64,000 nt of DNA from Symbiodinium natans (GCA_905221605.1 CAJNDS010002840.1:197118-261117), one strand, 5' to 3'. Shown: positions 41,997-53,686, counted from the stretch's first letter. Notes: a model not told the origin generated them from the sequence alone. Made by a program: numbers and translations.

Positions 41997-44900
41997 ATGG
42001 CAGACTCATTCCAGGCCGAACCCCAGAACTCTCCTTCGAGAAAGAATGCGGCCGACGCTGCCAATGGCAACCTCACTCCCGCAGGGATGGGTGCTCGGTC
42101 TTTGTTCCCCTTGGACATTGTGTTGACAACCCAGGCCGATCCCCAGGTCTCTCCTGCCAGGAGCTCTGCCGCCCCGAACGACGGCTACCCGTCGCCGGCG
42201 CAGACAACGCCGGGCACGGCAGCGACACCAGACTCCATGGATGATGGAACGATGCAAATGTTGCTTGCGCAACAAGCGGCCCAACACATTGACGGTGATG
42301 TGGACTCTGACATGTCGGAAGCAATGCGTGCCTCTGCCGCCGAGCACGGCCAGCACAATGAAAGAGCCGGAACAGGGCCGCTGTGCGGCGTGGAGGAAGA
42401 AACCGGCATTTTAGTGCTTCGTGCGTGCTTGGCAGAGGCCACGAAAGTGGAAGCCTGGTGTGGCAGTGAAAAGCAGATCCCCGCACCGCTGTGGGGCGGC
42501 GACGGCGATTGGCAGCGATTGCGTCCCAACTTGCTGAAGTGTCTGCGTGCAGACTCCGCACAGCTTCCCAACACCTTCTTGACCGTTCCAGCGGCTTTCT
42601 GGCGGGATGCAGAGTTTGTCTGCCCCAAGACGGAAGACAACGTCCTGGTGCACGGCGGCACGCGTAATGTCTGGCAAGAAGGCATAGCGGGCTGCCACTT
42701 CATGCCCTTCCTGACAAGGGAGGAATACGAGCAACTGCCGCCGCCGCGGGTCCCCAGCCGTTTCCATGATATGGTCGTGTCTGTGGCCTCGAGGAGTGGG
42801 TCTCTGTTGGAATCCACATAGTGCGTCAATGGAAACACAGATGCATACACATGTATATATATATATATATCTATATGTTTACATATATATAAATATTTGT
42901 CCATATAAGATAATCTTTATATATAGCAGCTATATATAGATGTACATATATATATATATATATTTTTTTGTTACTTGTATTTCTGTCGTTTCTGTACAGC
43001 GACTTTGGCAGATCAGGTGCGCGAGTGCGGCGACTGCTACTTTCACAGTATTCTCTGCATCCTGCACTTCCGGGGGGTGCTCCTCTCAGAAGACGTCTTC
43101 CGGAAGACTGAGTATCCCCTGGGCGAGTACGCGTCCAAGTTCCTGCTGCCGCATCTGGCCCAGGAGCGACAGGCGACCAGGAACGGCCAAATCGTCCCGG
43201 CTGACAGCAGCAGCGCCGCATTCTCAGAGGCTCCCAAAGGGACTTCAGGACGAAGCGTGGAAAAAGCAGAGGAAGACCTGAGCAGCTCTGGCCTTTTGTC
43301 CCAGGACCAGAAAGAGCCGATTCACCCCTGCAAGAGAAAGCTTCGCTTTGAGAACGCCTTGGACAAGCCGTCCACTGCAGGCGGCGACCTGCCGGACCCC
43401 GTGACCGACATGCTGCGTGCGTTGCAGGAGCGTAGCGGGGATCTGGACGAGCACTACTTCCAGGACTGTGTGTTTCGAGGCTGGTCGGACAAGGACGAGG
43501 TCTACCGCACCGTCAAGGCCTGTCTGTTGGAGTGTTACAACTGTACCGACACGCACCGCCAGCTTGCCACTGACCCAGACATCGACCTTCGCTTCATGGT
43601 GCCTGCGCCCATGGCTGCGGCAGTGCTGACCGTGGCCAGGCGTCGTGGCCTCGCGGCAGAAGCCTTGCTAGCAGCCATAGATGCCAACGTGGGCTTTATG
43701 GAGGCCCCGACCACTGCGCTGACTCATCAGCTCGACAGCGCACACGAGATCTCGCCAGCCAGCCCCGTTCTTATCGGCAGCGCCAGCTCCACACGCAAAA
43801 GCCATCTCATCAAGGCTAGCGATGATTGGATGCTAACCTCCAAAGAGGCGCCTGAGATTTTCAAGGATCGCACCATTCTGCACACGGATTCGACTACCAA
43901 AGGGATTCGGAACTGCCTGGAGCAATATGGAAGATGTGCAGTGTCCTCGGACGAGGCAGCTAACACCTTTGACACGAAATTCAGCGACAGGGAGAGCGGC
44001 TTGCATTTTCTGCCTCCGACCAAGCTCAACACTTGGACCCAAGGCGAGTACGATGGGCCATGGCTTCCAAAAGAGAATCAAGCACATTTGGAGTGTCGCC
44101 GCGCTGCATACGGATGACGGCCAGTGCAGCAAGGATAGCGAAAATTTGATCCAAGAGTATCATGATTGGATGTTGCGTACATTCACAGCTCCCGCGCTGG
44201 CTCAGAAACTGACCCTGGACGGCTACGCTCTCAGTGTCTACCGAGCAGCAAAGGAGGCACTCGTGGACGCCATGAAGGAGATGCCCAGGATGCCGCCTGC
44301 CTGGCAGAGCAAGCTGCAGTTCTTCCACAGCGATGTGCTGCGAGAGACACACAAGGTGATGAGGGCCTGTCAGTTTCTGAACAGTAAGTTCGGCAAGTCG
44401 GATGCAGGTAGAGTCGCTGCTGCCGCGGACGAGATCTCGGTGGGCCTCATGCGTTGGCTGCGACAAGTGCAGTTGCACTTCGGCTTCTACCGCTATACGC
44501 AGCGCAAGCAGAAGAACGACCAGGGACGCAATGAAGTCCACGACGCCGTCCTCGCCGACCCCAAGGACGAGGAAGAAAAGGAGCTGCAGGCACCAGAAGA
44601 TGAGCTCATGAGGCTAATTCTCGAAAAAGCGCCCAAGGACCGAGTCTTCACGACCACAACAGTCCGTGAATGGTTCCGAAACAAGCGCGACACCTGGTTC
44701 CGGAGCGGCCTGGCGGAGAAGATCTCGACAGCCATCGATCATCTGAGGACAGAAAAGTTGCTTCAGCAATGCAGCAGCCGTGCTACCGAGCCACCGTCAC
44801 AGCTCTCGCAGCCGGCCGATGAGCCCGAGCCCGATGCCGAGAAAGCAGGGCCAAAATCCAAAAAGGCCGGCAGCAAGAACGCTGCAAGGCGCCCAAATAA

Positions 44901-45021
44901 GGTGGCGCGCGGCCGCCCAACCGTGACAGTCAAAAAACGTACCCTAGCGGAGATTATGCAGGATGAGGCCGCTGACCAGGAGCGCAAAAGATTGAAAGTG
45001 AACTCATCTGAGTTTGCTTGA
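41997..45021 (+). pseudogene. DUF3987-like two-exon gene, copy A, broken by a 101-bp deletion
   Basis: Exon 1 from ATG 41997 (MADSFQAEPQNSPSRKNAAD) to about 42818; AT-rich intron; exon 2 from 43000 to TGA 45021. It matches intact copy B throughout but lacks 101 bp at 44059 (GATGGGCC|ATGGCTTCC). The frame therefore stops at 44117, and the winged-helix part (EKAPKDRVFTTTTVREWFR, basic tail) continues in another frame. At the exon 1 end ACATA|GTGCGT replaces ACAAA|GTGAGT, and the acceptor is 10 bases short of that in B, so splicing may also be altered. Retains VLIGSASSTRKSHLIK and AVSSDEAANTFDTKF. Most diverged full-length copy, so probably the oldest. Confidence 0.75.
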
Positions 45022-45110
45022 TGCTGATGAGGCAGCTGCTCGATGAAATTTAATTGAATGCTGCAAATTAATTGGTTCTTCGCTCTGTGCAGGCGGCATG
45101 TGCGTCGTGA
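45022..45110. repeat. Shared 3' tail element after copy A
   Basis: TGATGCTGATGAGGCAGCTG, GATGAAATTTAATTGAATG, AATTAATTGGTTCTTCGCTC then TGTGCAGGCGGC, immediately after the stop codon. Confidence 0.7.
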
Positions 45111-45384
45111 ACGCAGAGACCAATCTCGATCGCGAACCTAACCGTTCCCTAGCCCCGCGAAGAATGATGCTTGTCTGTCTGCGATGACGATGGACAGCGG
45201 AGCAGTCATAACATGAAACATTGCTGGCCGGACTATGCCAGCGAGTGATGCAGGGACGTGCGTGCATGCTGTTGCTGCAGGATTACACACGTGTATACTC
45301 CACATCATATGCTCTGACATGTAGACTTTCGGCTCTTGCCACGCTTTCGTTAGGCTTGATGCAGTGCTGCTGCAACCATTCGCC

Positions 45385-45563
45385 ATGCCTGTGAAAGGTG
45401 GAGTCTTGCAGGCCGTGCGCCTGACGAGGACTGACCCTCGCAAGCGCCGCCAGCCGCTGCCGCCGCTCGACACTGAAAAGCCTTCAGCCTGGTCAAAAAA
45501 ATAGCCAGCCATCCGTCGTTTGCTGGCATGCCCAACACTTGCTGTTTTGCTATCGCTGCTTTG
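45385..45563 (+). pseudogene. Decayed copy of transposase exon 1
   Basis: ATG opens MPVKGGVLQAVRLTRTDPRK then RQPLPPLDTEKPSAWSKK, a TAG, then PAIRRLLACPTLAVLLSL. The intact counterpart at 48069 reads MPVKRTGLKALRLARTRPRR and RKKPAIRRLLAGRTLAVLQS. Conservation at protein level with an internal stop marks it as a relic, and supports 48069 as the true start of the transposase gene. Confidence 0.75.
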
Positions 45564-46189
45564 TTGCACGCCTATACCACTTGTGCTTGGCCTTGACAAG
45601 CATGTTCCTGGGCTCGCTGTCTTGTTCATACTGCGGTCCCGTGTCGTACTTGACTCTTGCTCGACGTCTGAAACTGAGTCGCTGTTTCTTGCGCTTCTTA
45701 TGCAGCTCCAGCGGCTCCCTCCTGCCATGGCTGATTGGTCTGATCGTGTGCCTTCTCTTTTTCCTGAACGCTGTTGCCTGCGACATTTCTGCCGCCTCGT
45801 GACTCAAAGGGAGTAGAAGGAACCATGTGTGGGGCACTGGACGCACTCTACCTGCTTTACTTGAGCCAGTTGCAAGGGCCAGCGCTGCCAGTCTTTTGCA
45901 TTTGGTCGCCTGACATTCGAGCACGGTCCCCCAAAGCTTTGTGATGTCGCTGTGATGCGAATGAGAGGTGACACCCTATGTGTGCGCAGTCGCAAGACTC
46001 CTTCTTTTGCTTCGTGATTTGCACCTGACCGCCTCATCCTCCTACAGGACTCGCTTTATAAGTTCTTTGGGGTTGCTGGGTGAGACGTGTTTGTTCCAGC
46101 TAGAAACTGCCTGTCCAGGCTCAGCCCGCTCCGATCACCAGGTGTGGAGCTGACATTCTCACAGTTGTGCTCAGTCTTGCTCCTACTCG
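45564..46189. other. Spacer, no gene supported
   Basis: Overlapping frames near 45520-45820 on both strands look like noise; no repeat match was noticed. Confidence 0.5.
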
Positions 46190-46400
46190 TATTCTCATGG
46201 GATTCTCTCAGGTACAACTCAGCTCTTTGTCTTACAGCTGCTACGGCTCAAAATGGTTCAATCGCACCCTGATGGCAGTCTGCTCTTACCACTTGGCAGA
46301 GGCAGTACAGACCGATTGCCGAAAGTTTTCTTCTCCGAACAATACGGCCGATGTGACCGATGGCAACCCCGCTCCCACAGGGACGGGTTCGGTCCCTAGG
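46190..46400 (+). pseudogene. Relic of the DUF3987-like leader and exon 1 start
   Basis: CTGCTACGGCTCAAAATGGT and CAGTCTGCTCTTACCACTTG mirror the leader. Then TCTTCTCCGAACAATACGGC and GATGGCAACCCCGCTCCCAC mirror the exon 1 start including the in-frame foldback. The ATG is lost (TTGG). Homology fades after GGTTCGGTCC. Confidence 0.65.
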
Positions 46401-46715
46401 CGAACCGACTGCTGTCCTACCAGTCTGGAAAACCCGGCTGTCACACGGTGGTTGCTGTGACTGCTTGCAGTGGCTGCGAGGCATGAACATGAACATGAAA
46501 CACGTTGCCTTTCCTCCCCCTCCCCCTCAAAATGAACGTGACACATGCCGGCCCCCCCCCCCCCCCAAAGCCCCTGGAAACTAGGACAGGCCATCGTGAA
46601 ACTGCATTCCTTGCATGAGCTAGCTTTGCTTGTCGGTGTTTGTCGTTATCAGACTCAAGTTCACGATTCGGTAGCCTCCTCCCGTGTTCAGTGCGCTCAC
46701 CGTGCTAACACGGCC

Positions 46716-47274
46716 ATGTCTGCTGCTCCCGACACGTCAGGGCAGCTCGCGCGGCCCCTCTGGCCCGCAGAGGTCCTTGACCGTGATGGCGCAGCCACAC
46801 ACAGAGGCGTCCAAATCACAGTCGCGCCACATGCCAGAGAAGGTGGCCGAGTAGGTGGCGGAGAAGGCAGCAACGAAGCTCGGGATGGTCAGGGTCGGGG
46901 CGGTGTTGACGCAGATGATGGGTCTTCCGAGTCAGTGCCGCCGCCGCGACCCGGAGATCTTCTGCCACTGCCGGGCAATGTTGAGAATCTCGGAACCGGA
47001 AACACCTTCATCGTGCACCAGCCAGCACCATTACCATCGTCACATGGTAAGGCGTGTCCGGACCGTTCACAAGCACAAACACGTGACCAATCGCATCTCT
47101 TGGCACTTGCATTTCTATGGTGGGCTGTTCCATCACGAGCTGCGACCGCCGCCGTCGGGAGGTGACATAGACGTCACCTCTGATCACTCGATGGCTCATG
47201 ACAGTGATAACGACCATGCTGATGCGGCTGGTCCACCACAATCAGATTCAACGTGCAGCCGCAGTTCATGCTAG
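46716..47274 (+). CDS. Candidate two-exon gene of unknown function
   Basis: ATG 46716 opens MSAAPDTSGQLARPLWPAEV, then a Gly/Asp-rich stretch (GGGEGSNEARDGQGRGGVDA), ending at consensus donor TCACATG|GTAAGGCG (47046). A later frame reads HFYGGLFHHELRPPPSGGDI then HDSDNDHADAAGPPQSD to TAG at 47272. A minus-strand frame (47008-47241, SRRRRSQLVMEQPTIEMQVP) also looks reasonable, so strand is not certain. No domain recognised. Confidence 0.35.
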
Positions 47275-48068
47275 ACCCCCGGGACCCATGCATCACTGTA
47301 CTGTACAGTTGCAGGTTGCTGTTGATGTGTCACACGCGAAGTGGCGAAGTGGCGTTAGTGCAAGCGAGACTCGAAGACTCCGGGAAACAATGGATGAGTA
47401 GGCCCTACGTTGACTCACGTTGACCAGTGCCTTGCTTGTGGTAGTGGTCGCAGTGATATCATCAGCACAGCGCAGTTTCTTCATGAGTCATTCACGCGGT
47501 GCATAAACCTTTTGATCGCACGGCACTATGGATGTGATGACTTGTGTGTCGCGGGCCACATGTCATGTGCGAGTGTCTGCAGTGCTGCAGAAACTCACAC
47601 ATGACACAGTCTCGTGCAACAATGCCATGTCATCGCATGTAAGGCATGTCTACCTGCGTCTGCAGTTTTTCACTGCTGTACTCTGTGTAAAAAGGCTGAC
47701 GCTCACGACCTCGTGTGCTTCCGGCTCATATGTTGCAGTGAATGCGACGCGCGTGTCGATGCGGTCAGCTCGAGCAGCGTTGCTTGCGAGGCCGGCTGTC
47801 GGCTGTCGTGCCTTGAGACTACTAGGCTTGTGTACGACGCTGACGGATTGCGTTTTCGGCTCAGTACACTGCTCCCTCCGGGACCGTGAGGCAACAATGC
47901 AAGACCACAGAAGACCTCCATGCATCTACATTCCTGTGATGCCGTGTTCCATGTTCTTTGCGCATCAAATTAAGCGTAGGGATGTTCGTCTCGTACGAGA
48001 TTCTAGAGCTGTCAAATAGACAACACCGTCCATGTCATCATTGCGCCGTGCTGCTGCAGCGACTCGCC
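47275..48068. other. Spacer containing a dispersed repeat (47748-47945)
   Basis: 47748-47945 matches 21763-21960: GTGTCGATGCGGTCAGCTCG, GAGGCCGGCTGTCGGCTGTC, then GCTCCCTCCGGGACCGTGAG and CATCTACATTCCTGTGATGC. It carries a foldback motif. No gene supported in the rest. Confidence 0.6.
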
Positions 48069-51000
48069 ATGCCCGTAAAACGCACAGGCTTGAAGGCCTT
48101 GCGTCTAGCGAGGACTCGCCCTCGCAGACGCCGACAGCCGCTGCCGCCGCTTGGCGCTGAAGAGGCTTCAGCCCGGTCAAGGAAAAAGCCAGCCATCCGT
48201 CGTTTGCTGGCTGGCCGAACCCTTGCTGTTTTGCAATCGCTGCGAAATTGCACCCTCTTCCATGCTCGCGACGACAGCGGCCTGTTTCATACAGAGCCAC
48301 TGCGCCCAGCTGCCGGTCTAACGGCCACCTTAGAAGGGCAGCCAGTCATGATTGTGGATGTGTCGAAGAATGGCACAGTAGCAGTCGCCGAGATCGTGGC
48401 CAAAAAAGGCACACGGGCACTGCGCGGGGCCCTGCGCGGCGCCACTCATGTGCTGAGTCGACGAACTACACAACGCTGCTGCGCAACGGCGCTGAAGGAT
48501 GTAGGCGTGCCCTCCTCACGTGGTTACTCAGCCAGCAACAGTCGCAGAGATAGACACCTGGGGCGCTCTCGAGGCGGCGGTGCAACAGGCCATGCATGAA
48601 ACGCCAGCGCAGGCTGGCCCAGCCGCTGCCGTTTCACACGACTCGGGCGAGGTCACCGTCGTCTTAGCTCAAGCAGCGCGTGACCATCTGGAAAGTCATC
48701 CGCACCATACCCTTTGTCCGAGAGCAACCGAGTGCAAACCTTGTTTCATTTTGGACACGCCCTTTCCACGGCAGATCGATGTGAGACCTCGAAGATGCGG
48801 AAACTGCAACAGAAGAAAGGGCCAGGCCGCAACATGGCGGCCGAGGGCCAGCGACGTTCTTCGGATGTGGCCCGAAGTCGTGCACATCCAGCCTGTCGCA
48901 AAAACCAAGACAAATTTATACGTCACGCCTCTGTTCCTTCTTACTTGTTTGCAGCTGTTGTACACCCACCTCAACGCGTGTGCCGTGAGGCGCGTACTCG
49001 TGGATGTGTTTGCTGCATCAGCTCTTGCAGGCGTGCGCCAGGGATACATTCCGGATCCCACGTCTTGGGCCAACGCCATCCTGGCACTGCCGCAGCCGGA
49101 AGAAATCCGATGCATGGCTCTGCAAGGTTTTGTCAACTTCGTAGACACTGCTGTAATGGCCATGAAGAAAAGACAAGCCATTTACAACATGGCCGGCATT
49201 CGTGGAGACGCGCACTATGACTTGGCTTCTCGAGTTCGGGCTCGGAATGCATCGACAGGGTATTTCGAGACCCCTTACTCAGCCATACAAGCTTGGTGTG
49301 GATTGGATGGGAGCCTGCTGAAGCCGTGGCAACTCTGTGACGGCGAGTCGTTCCAGACGCAGGCAAGTGATCTTCAGCCCTACCTGGAGTCCGGCCGGGA
49401 CACGCGCCTAGCTTATGGCTTCACTCTGGCGGAGTCGCGACCAGTTTTTCATTGTACCGACTCATACAACAAGCACAGAAATCTCTGGCCGTCTGTCTAT
49501 GACACCGTGTGGCTCGGCCAGACGCTCCAGCTACAGGAAGGACAGCGTGGGAACCTGACCGTGGGGCTGGCCGCGGACGTCCCGCAAAAGGCCGCCACGC
49601 TCGTCACCGGCGATCCGCTGCATGACTGCATCAACCTTCGGCGTGCGTTATCCCACCTCAGCTACGACTTTGCAGACGCCTATCACGACCATGAGGATAT
49701 CATGAACCGCTTGAGTGCGCCCCCGGCGCCAGAGGTGTTTCCTGATGCGCCAGGTGAGATTCCGCAATTGAGCCAGGCCGCGCGAGAACATCTGCACGAC
49801 ATGTTGACCTTGCGGGTGTTGACGTGGAGGCAAAAATGGGTCCATCGTCCAGAAGTCACCAACGAGCTCCAACGTTTTCTGCAGCAGCCACACGTGCTGG
49901 ACCACAGCGTGTGGACTCGGATGTACCGTTGCCATCCGCCCAGGGGAGTCGGGGCCAGACTAGCCCGACGCTTGGACGTGTCATTGCATCCAACTTGCGG
50001 CTTCTGGAACTTTTCATCCAAGAAAGCATTCAGACTGGAACTGACGCGTCAGCAAAAGTGGTACAGACAGCCAAAGAAGTTGTGGAGGCCAACAGTGCAA
50101 CGTCGGCGACGCATCATGCGTGCGCAGTGGGGACCTCGAATGGCCGTCGGTCCTCGCTCGGTATTGACGCAGAAAGTTGCTTTGCATTACAAAAGATTAC
50201 AGAACAAGACAAGGACTCAGGGACTATGGAGTTGGCGCAAAGTAGCTTTGCAGCTGCACGAGGCTGGCTTGCCGATCCACAGTGGCACCGTTTCGGTTGA
50301 ACGGCTCTGGGCGACCGCGCAACTCTGCTTTCCCACGTCCTGCAGATTCATTGGAAAAGCATGGTTTGAATTCCTGTCTCTGCTGGCCTACCTGAAGATC
50401 AACTACAGCATCTTTCACCGTCCTTCCTTGCCTGGATGGGCAAGAACAGACGCACAATTGGCCGAGAAGGTAGACACGTTGTTTCATGTGGCAACTCAGC
50501 TTGTTCAGTGTACCGAAGCAGACACCGACGTGCTGCCCGCGCTTGCAGCAGCCTTCCAGGCGAAAACCGAGCAGGCCGAATCTGCTGCTGCGCCTGCGCA
50601 GCCTGCCAGTGTTAACGTGGACACAAAACCCGTTTCCATACACCGACAACGTGGCCGGAACTTTCCTCACGCACTGCAACAGGAGACCGCAGCTGCGTCA
50701 TCCACGCCCCTAGACGCGGCTGCTTCTGGCTCGCAGATTCAAGAAGCCTGCACTCGCAAACATACAAGAGGTGCGAATGAAACCCAGACGCTACAAACAC
50801 CGCAGGTCTTCAAGCGAATGTTGCGACCCCTCTGGAATGAAGCTTTGGTCACCGGCCAAAAGTTTGTGGAAGTGCAGCGCTATCAGGATCGCAGAGGTAA
50901 CCTTATGCGAGGATGCACAGCGGGCACTTTTCTGGTGTTCGGTCCTACGGGCTTCCGACTCAACCAAGGTCCCGTTCATGGTTTTGCAGAGGTTGCCAAA

Positions 51001-51315
51001 GTGACTCTTGGACTCCCTGCTGAGTCACTTCTGGACATGCTACATCTCGTGGCGCCACATTTGCGGGGTGATCTCAGCAATTACATGGGCGATGCCAAGT
51101 ATTTCGACGCAGTGGAGCTGCGGCGAGTCTATGATGCGCGCGAGCAGAGCTGGACATGGCAGGACTTGCTGCGCCTGCTGCACGTGAACTCGGAGTCGCC
51201 GGCAGCGAAGCAGTCGCAGGGATTTCCTGCCCTGGGTGGACTTGCAACAATGGCAAGCATTCGGACATTATGCGAGCGGAACAGCCTGCCCATGTTGGAG
51301 CAAAACTCCTGGTAA
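48069..51315 (+). CDS. Probable DDE-type transposase, about 1,070 aa
   Basis: Frame 1 (48069-48500, MPVKRTGLKALRLARTRPRR, basic) joins a 927-residue frame (48532-51315, TAA). The join is through a 31-bp GT-AG segment in phase 0 (AAGGAT|GTAGGC, TTACTCAG|CCAGCA); a simple frameshift is the alternative. Zinc-finger-like region: CKPCFILDTPFPRQIDVRP with CGNCNRRKG. Candidate catalytic acids: D in VFHCTDSYNKHRN (about residue 453), D in VTGDPLHDCINLRRAL (about 509), E in HSGTVSVERLWATAQLCFP (about 734). The long D-E gap and the ERLW...FL..L..LKINY end resemble the hAT catalytic/dimerisation layout, but the superfamily is not certain. The C-terminal 150 residues form another globular region (HLRGDLSNYMGDAKYFDAVE). 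No terminal inverted repeats or target-site duplications were found by eye. Confidence 0.6.
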
Positions 51316-51575
51316 GCTCTTGCAAGTTCTTGACCGAGGAGGTTTCTGCTTCCGTTGAAAAAGATCGGGATGTTCTGCTTTTGAGCATCAGCCGTGCATT
51401 ATTAAAAAACCTGGCCTTCTTGATTTCTGCATTCCTTCTGTGCAATCCCGACAGCAAGCAGTGTGTTTCGTGACGATCTCAACATGAGCCGCAATTGACA
51501 TGACAAGACACATGTGACAGCCCCTCTGGTACATAATAGTAGTAATCACATAAAAGTCAGCTTTTCCAAGTCCAC
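51316..51575. other. Spacer
   Basis: 3' flank of the transposase. No shared leader precedes the 174-aa ORF here. ATAATAGTAGTAATCACATA lies 30-50 bp before its ATG. Confidence 0.5.
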
Positions 51576-52100
51576 ATGGCGGCACGGCGCGCCGCGGAGT
51601 CGGCGTCTCCGGCAGTCCAGGGCAGCTCTGGCGCGTTTCAGAATTTCATCCTAAAGTCCAGAGAGCGAGCTTTCGTCCGGGAAAACCCACCTGCTGATCC
51701 GGCAAGCGAAGCCTCGGCTTCATCCCAGGATGCCGAAACTACAGAGGCTCGGCCAAGCTGCGACAGCCCGTTGAGCATTCTGTCTAGCGATGTCGAGGCG
51801 AGCATTCAGCAGGTGCTGGCTGACATGGCAGAGACAGCCAGCAGACTTGAAGCTTCGGCAACACGGGCCAGGCGCTTTTTGGTGCGCTTCCCCTGGGAAA
51901 ATGACGCGGTCTGGCCAGCCCTGAAAGAGGTGGAGACGCTGCGATCCCGCGCGGCTGCAATTCTTGCACGAGCAATGTTCGGCTTGCCCGTTCACGATTT
52001 GCCCTTGTACAGCTCCGGCGAGCCTCTCCGAGCAGAAGCCAACCTAGCGCATGCAGTTTCTCGCGCGCAACACCGTGCTCGAAACAATATAATTCAATGA
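51576..52100 (+). CDS. 174-aa helical protein of unknown function, partner in chimeras
   Basis: ATG opens MAARRAAESASPAVQGSSGA. The body is mostly helical: SSDVEASIQQVLADMAETAS, SATRARRFLVRFPWENDAVW, EVETLRSRAAAILARAMFGL. It ends SRAQHRARNNIIQ, TGA. This intact copy follows the transposase by 260 bp. Pieces of it occur at 53366-53686, 54275-54761, 56746-56957 and 62125-62340, always fused downstream of DUF3987-like gene sequence. After the stop comes the shared 3' tail (52235). Family not recognised; structure prediction would be the best next clue. Confidence 0.6.
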   Translation: MAARRAAESASPAVQGSSGAFQNFILKSRERAFVRENPPADPASEASASSQDAETTEARPSCDSPLSILSSDVEASIQQVLADMAETASRLEASATRARRFLVRFPWENDAVWPALKEVETLRSRAAAILARAMFGLPVHDLPLYSSGEPLRAEANLAHAVSRAQHRARNNIIQ

Positions 52101-52868
52101 AGGCCAAAAATGCTCACATCACTCTTGCGGAATGGGTGCGTGTTTTTTGCCAGGCACCCCTCGCAAGAACAGATCTGTTTTTCATTGGCGCTGGAATTTT
52201 TTCATGGCCCAGTGCATCGCGATTCCGCAATATGCGCGCGCTGATGAGGCAGATGCTCAACGAAACTTAATTAGTTGCTGTGTTACTTGCTTCTGAGCTG
52301 CGCGCAGGCAACTCCACATGCTGGCAGTTCGGAAACCCAGACCGACTCATATGAGAGAAATCTGATTAAGTGAATACATCACTAATTGTATGGTACCGCT
52401 GCAAAAAAAACGCAGAGCGTAGACGTGCTGCGCGAGCCAGCCCAGAAGCAGGCGTGTCGAGTCCTATTGGCAGGATTCGCGCCGTGCTTGTCCTTGCAGG
52501 GACTCGCAGGGAAAATAATCAATGAGAAGCGCAGGAAAGGCTGCGTCTGCGTCAGTGTGGCCAAAGCAAAAACTCAGACACGCATCTGTGCCTGCGCGTC
52601 TGTCAGAGTAACCTTGTGACAGTTCTATTAGCTTTTGCTCTCAGAGTAACCTTGTGACAGTTCTATTAGCTTTTGCTCTTATTCCAGTTCTTGCCAAATT
52701 TTCCTGATGATACTTCAGCTCTTCTTCGTGCTTGAGAGCTACTACCGCTCAAATTGCTTCAACTGCCACTTGACCAAATTTTCCTCATGATATTTCAGCT
52801 CTTCTTCGTGCTTGAGAGCTACTACGGCTCAAATTACTTCAACTGCCACTTGACGGCATTCTTCTGAC
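52101..52868. repeat. Intergenic module with 3' tail and tandem 5' leaders
   Basis: Contains the shared 3' tail (52235-52320: GCGCTGATGAGGCAGATGCTC, AACTTAATTAGTTGCTG), then a block repeated at 55030-55280 (offset 2,659 bp). Next comes a 38-bp tandem duplication (AGTAACCTTGTGACAGTTCT) at 52603-52680. Two tandem leaders follow (52697 and 52786: CAGCTCTTCTTCGTGCTTGA, AGCTACTACGGCTCAAATT). The second leader ends at ATG 52869. Confidence 0.75.
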
Positions 52869-53686
52869 ATGGCACGTGCAGTCCAGTCCGAGTCCCACAA
52901 ATTTTTTTCGGAACAAAGAAGCCGACGTCGCCAATGGCAACCCCGCTCCCACAGGGACGGATGCTCGGTCTTTGTTCCCCTTGGACATTGTGTTGACAGA
53001 CCAGGCCGAGCACCAAGTCTGTCCTGCCAGGAGCTCTGCCGCCCCGAACGACGGCCACCCGTCGCCGGCGCAGACAACGCCGGGACGGCAGGGACGCCAG
53101 ACTCCATCGATGATGGAACGATGCAAGTGTTGCTTGCGCAACAAACGGCCGAACACATTGACAGTGATGTGGCCTCTGACATGTCGGAAGCAATGCGTGC
53201 CTCTACCACCGAGCCGGAACAGGGCCGCTGTGTGGCCTGGAGGAAGAAACCGGCATTTTGGTGCTTCGTGCGTGCTTGGCAGAGGCCACGAAAGAGGAAG
53301 CCTGGTGTGGCAGTGAAAAGCAGATCCCTGCGCCGCTGTGGGGCGGCGACGGCGATTGGCAGCGAATACCGCATGTCCAGGGCAGCTCTGGTGCGTTTCA
53401 GAATTTCATCCTAAAGTCCAGAGAGCGAGCTTTCCTCCGGGAAAACCCACCTGCTGATCCGGCAAGCGAAGCCTCGGCTTCATCCCAGGATGCCGAAACT
53501 ACAGAGGCTCGGCCAAGCTGCGACAGCCCGTTGAGCATTCTGTCTAGCGATGTCGAGGCGAGCATTCAGCAGGTGCTGGCTGACATGGCAGAGACAGCCA
53601 GCAGACTTGAAGCTTCGGCAACACGGGCCAGGCGCTTTTTGGTGCGCTTCCCCTGGGAAAATGACGCGGTCTGGCCAGCCCTGAAA
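52869..53686 (+). pseudogene. Chimera F: DUF3987-like exon 1 start fused to part of the 174-aa ORF
   Basis: Starts MARAVQSES, then a T7 run replaces CTCCTTCTC and breaks the frame. The original frame resumes later (EEAWCGSEKQIPAPLWGGDG). At 53365 GGCGATTGGCAGCGA joins ATACCGCATGTCCAGGGCAG, so DWQRIPHVQGSSGAF is an in-frame fusion to the 174-aa protein. At 53686 that in turn is cut (CTGAAAGATGATATTTCAGC) into another leader. Confidence 0.75.

Noticed and set aside
45520-45924. Overlapping ORFs on both strands
   Set aside because: Begin inside the decayed transposase exon relic and continue into unsupported DNA.
51481-51575. Shared leader upstream of the 174-aa ORF
   Set aside because: The leader blocks found before the DUF3987-like genes are absent here; only the 3' tail is shared.
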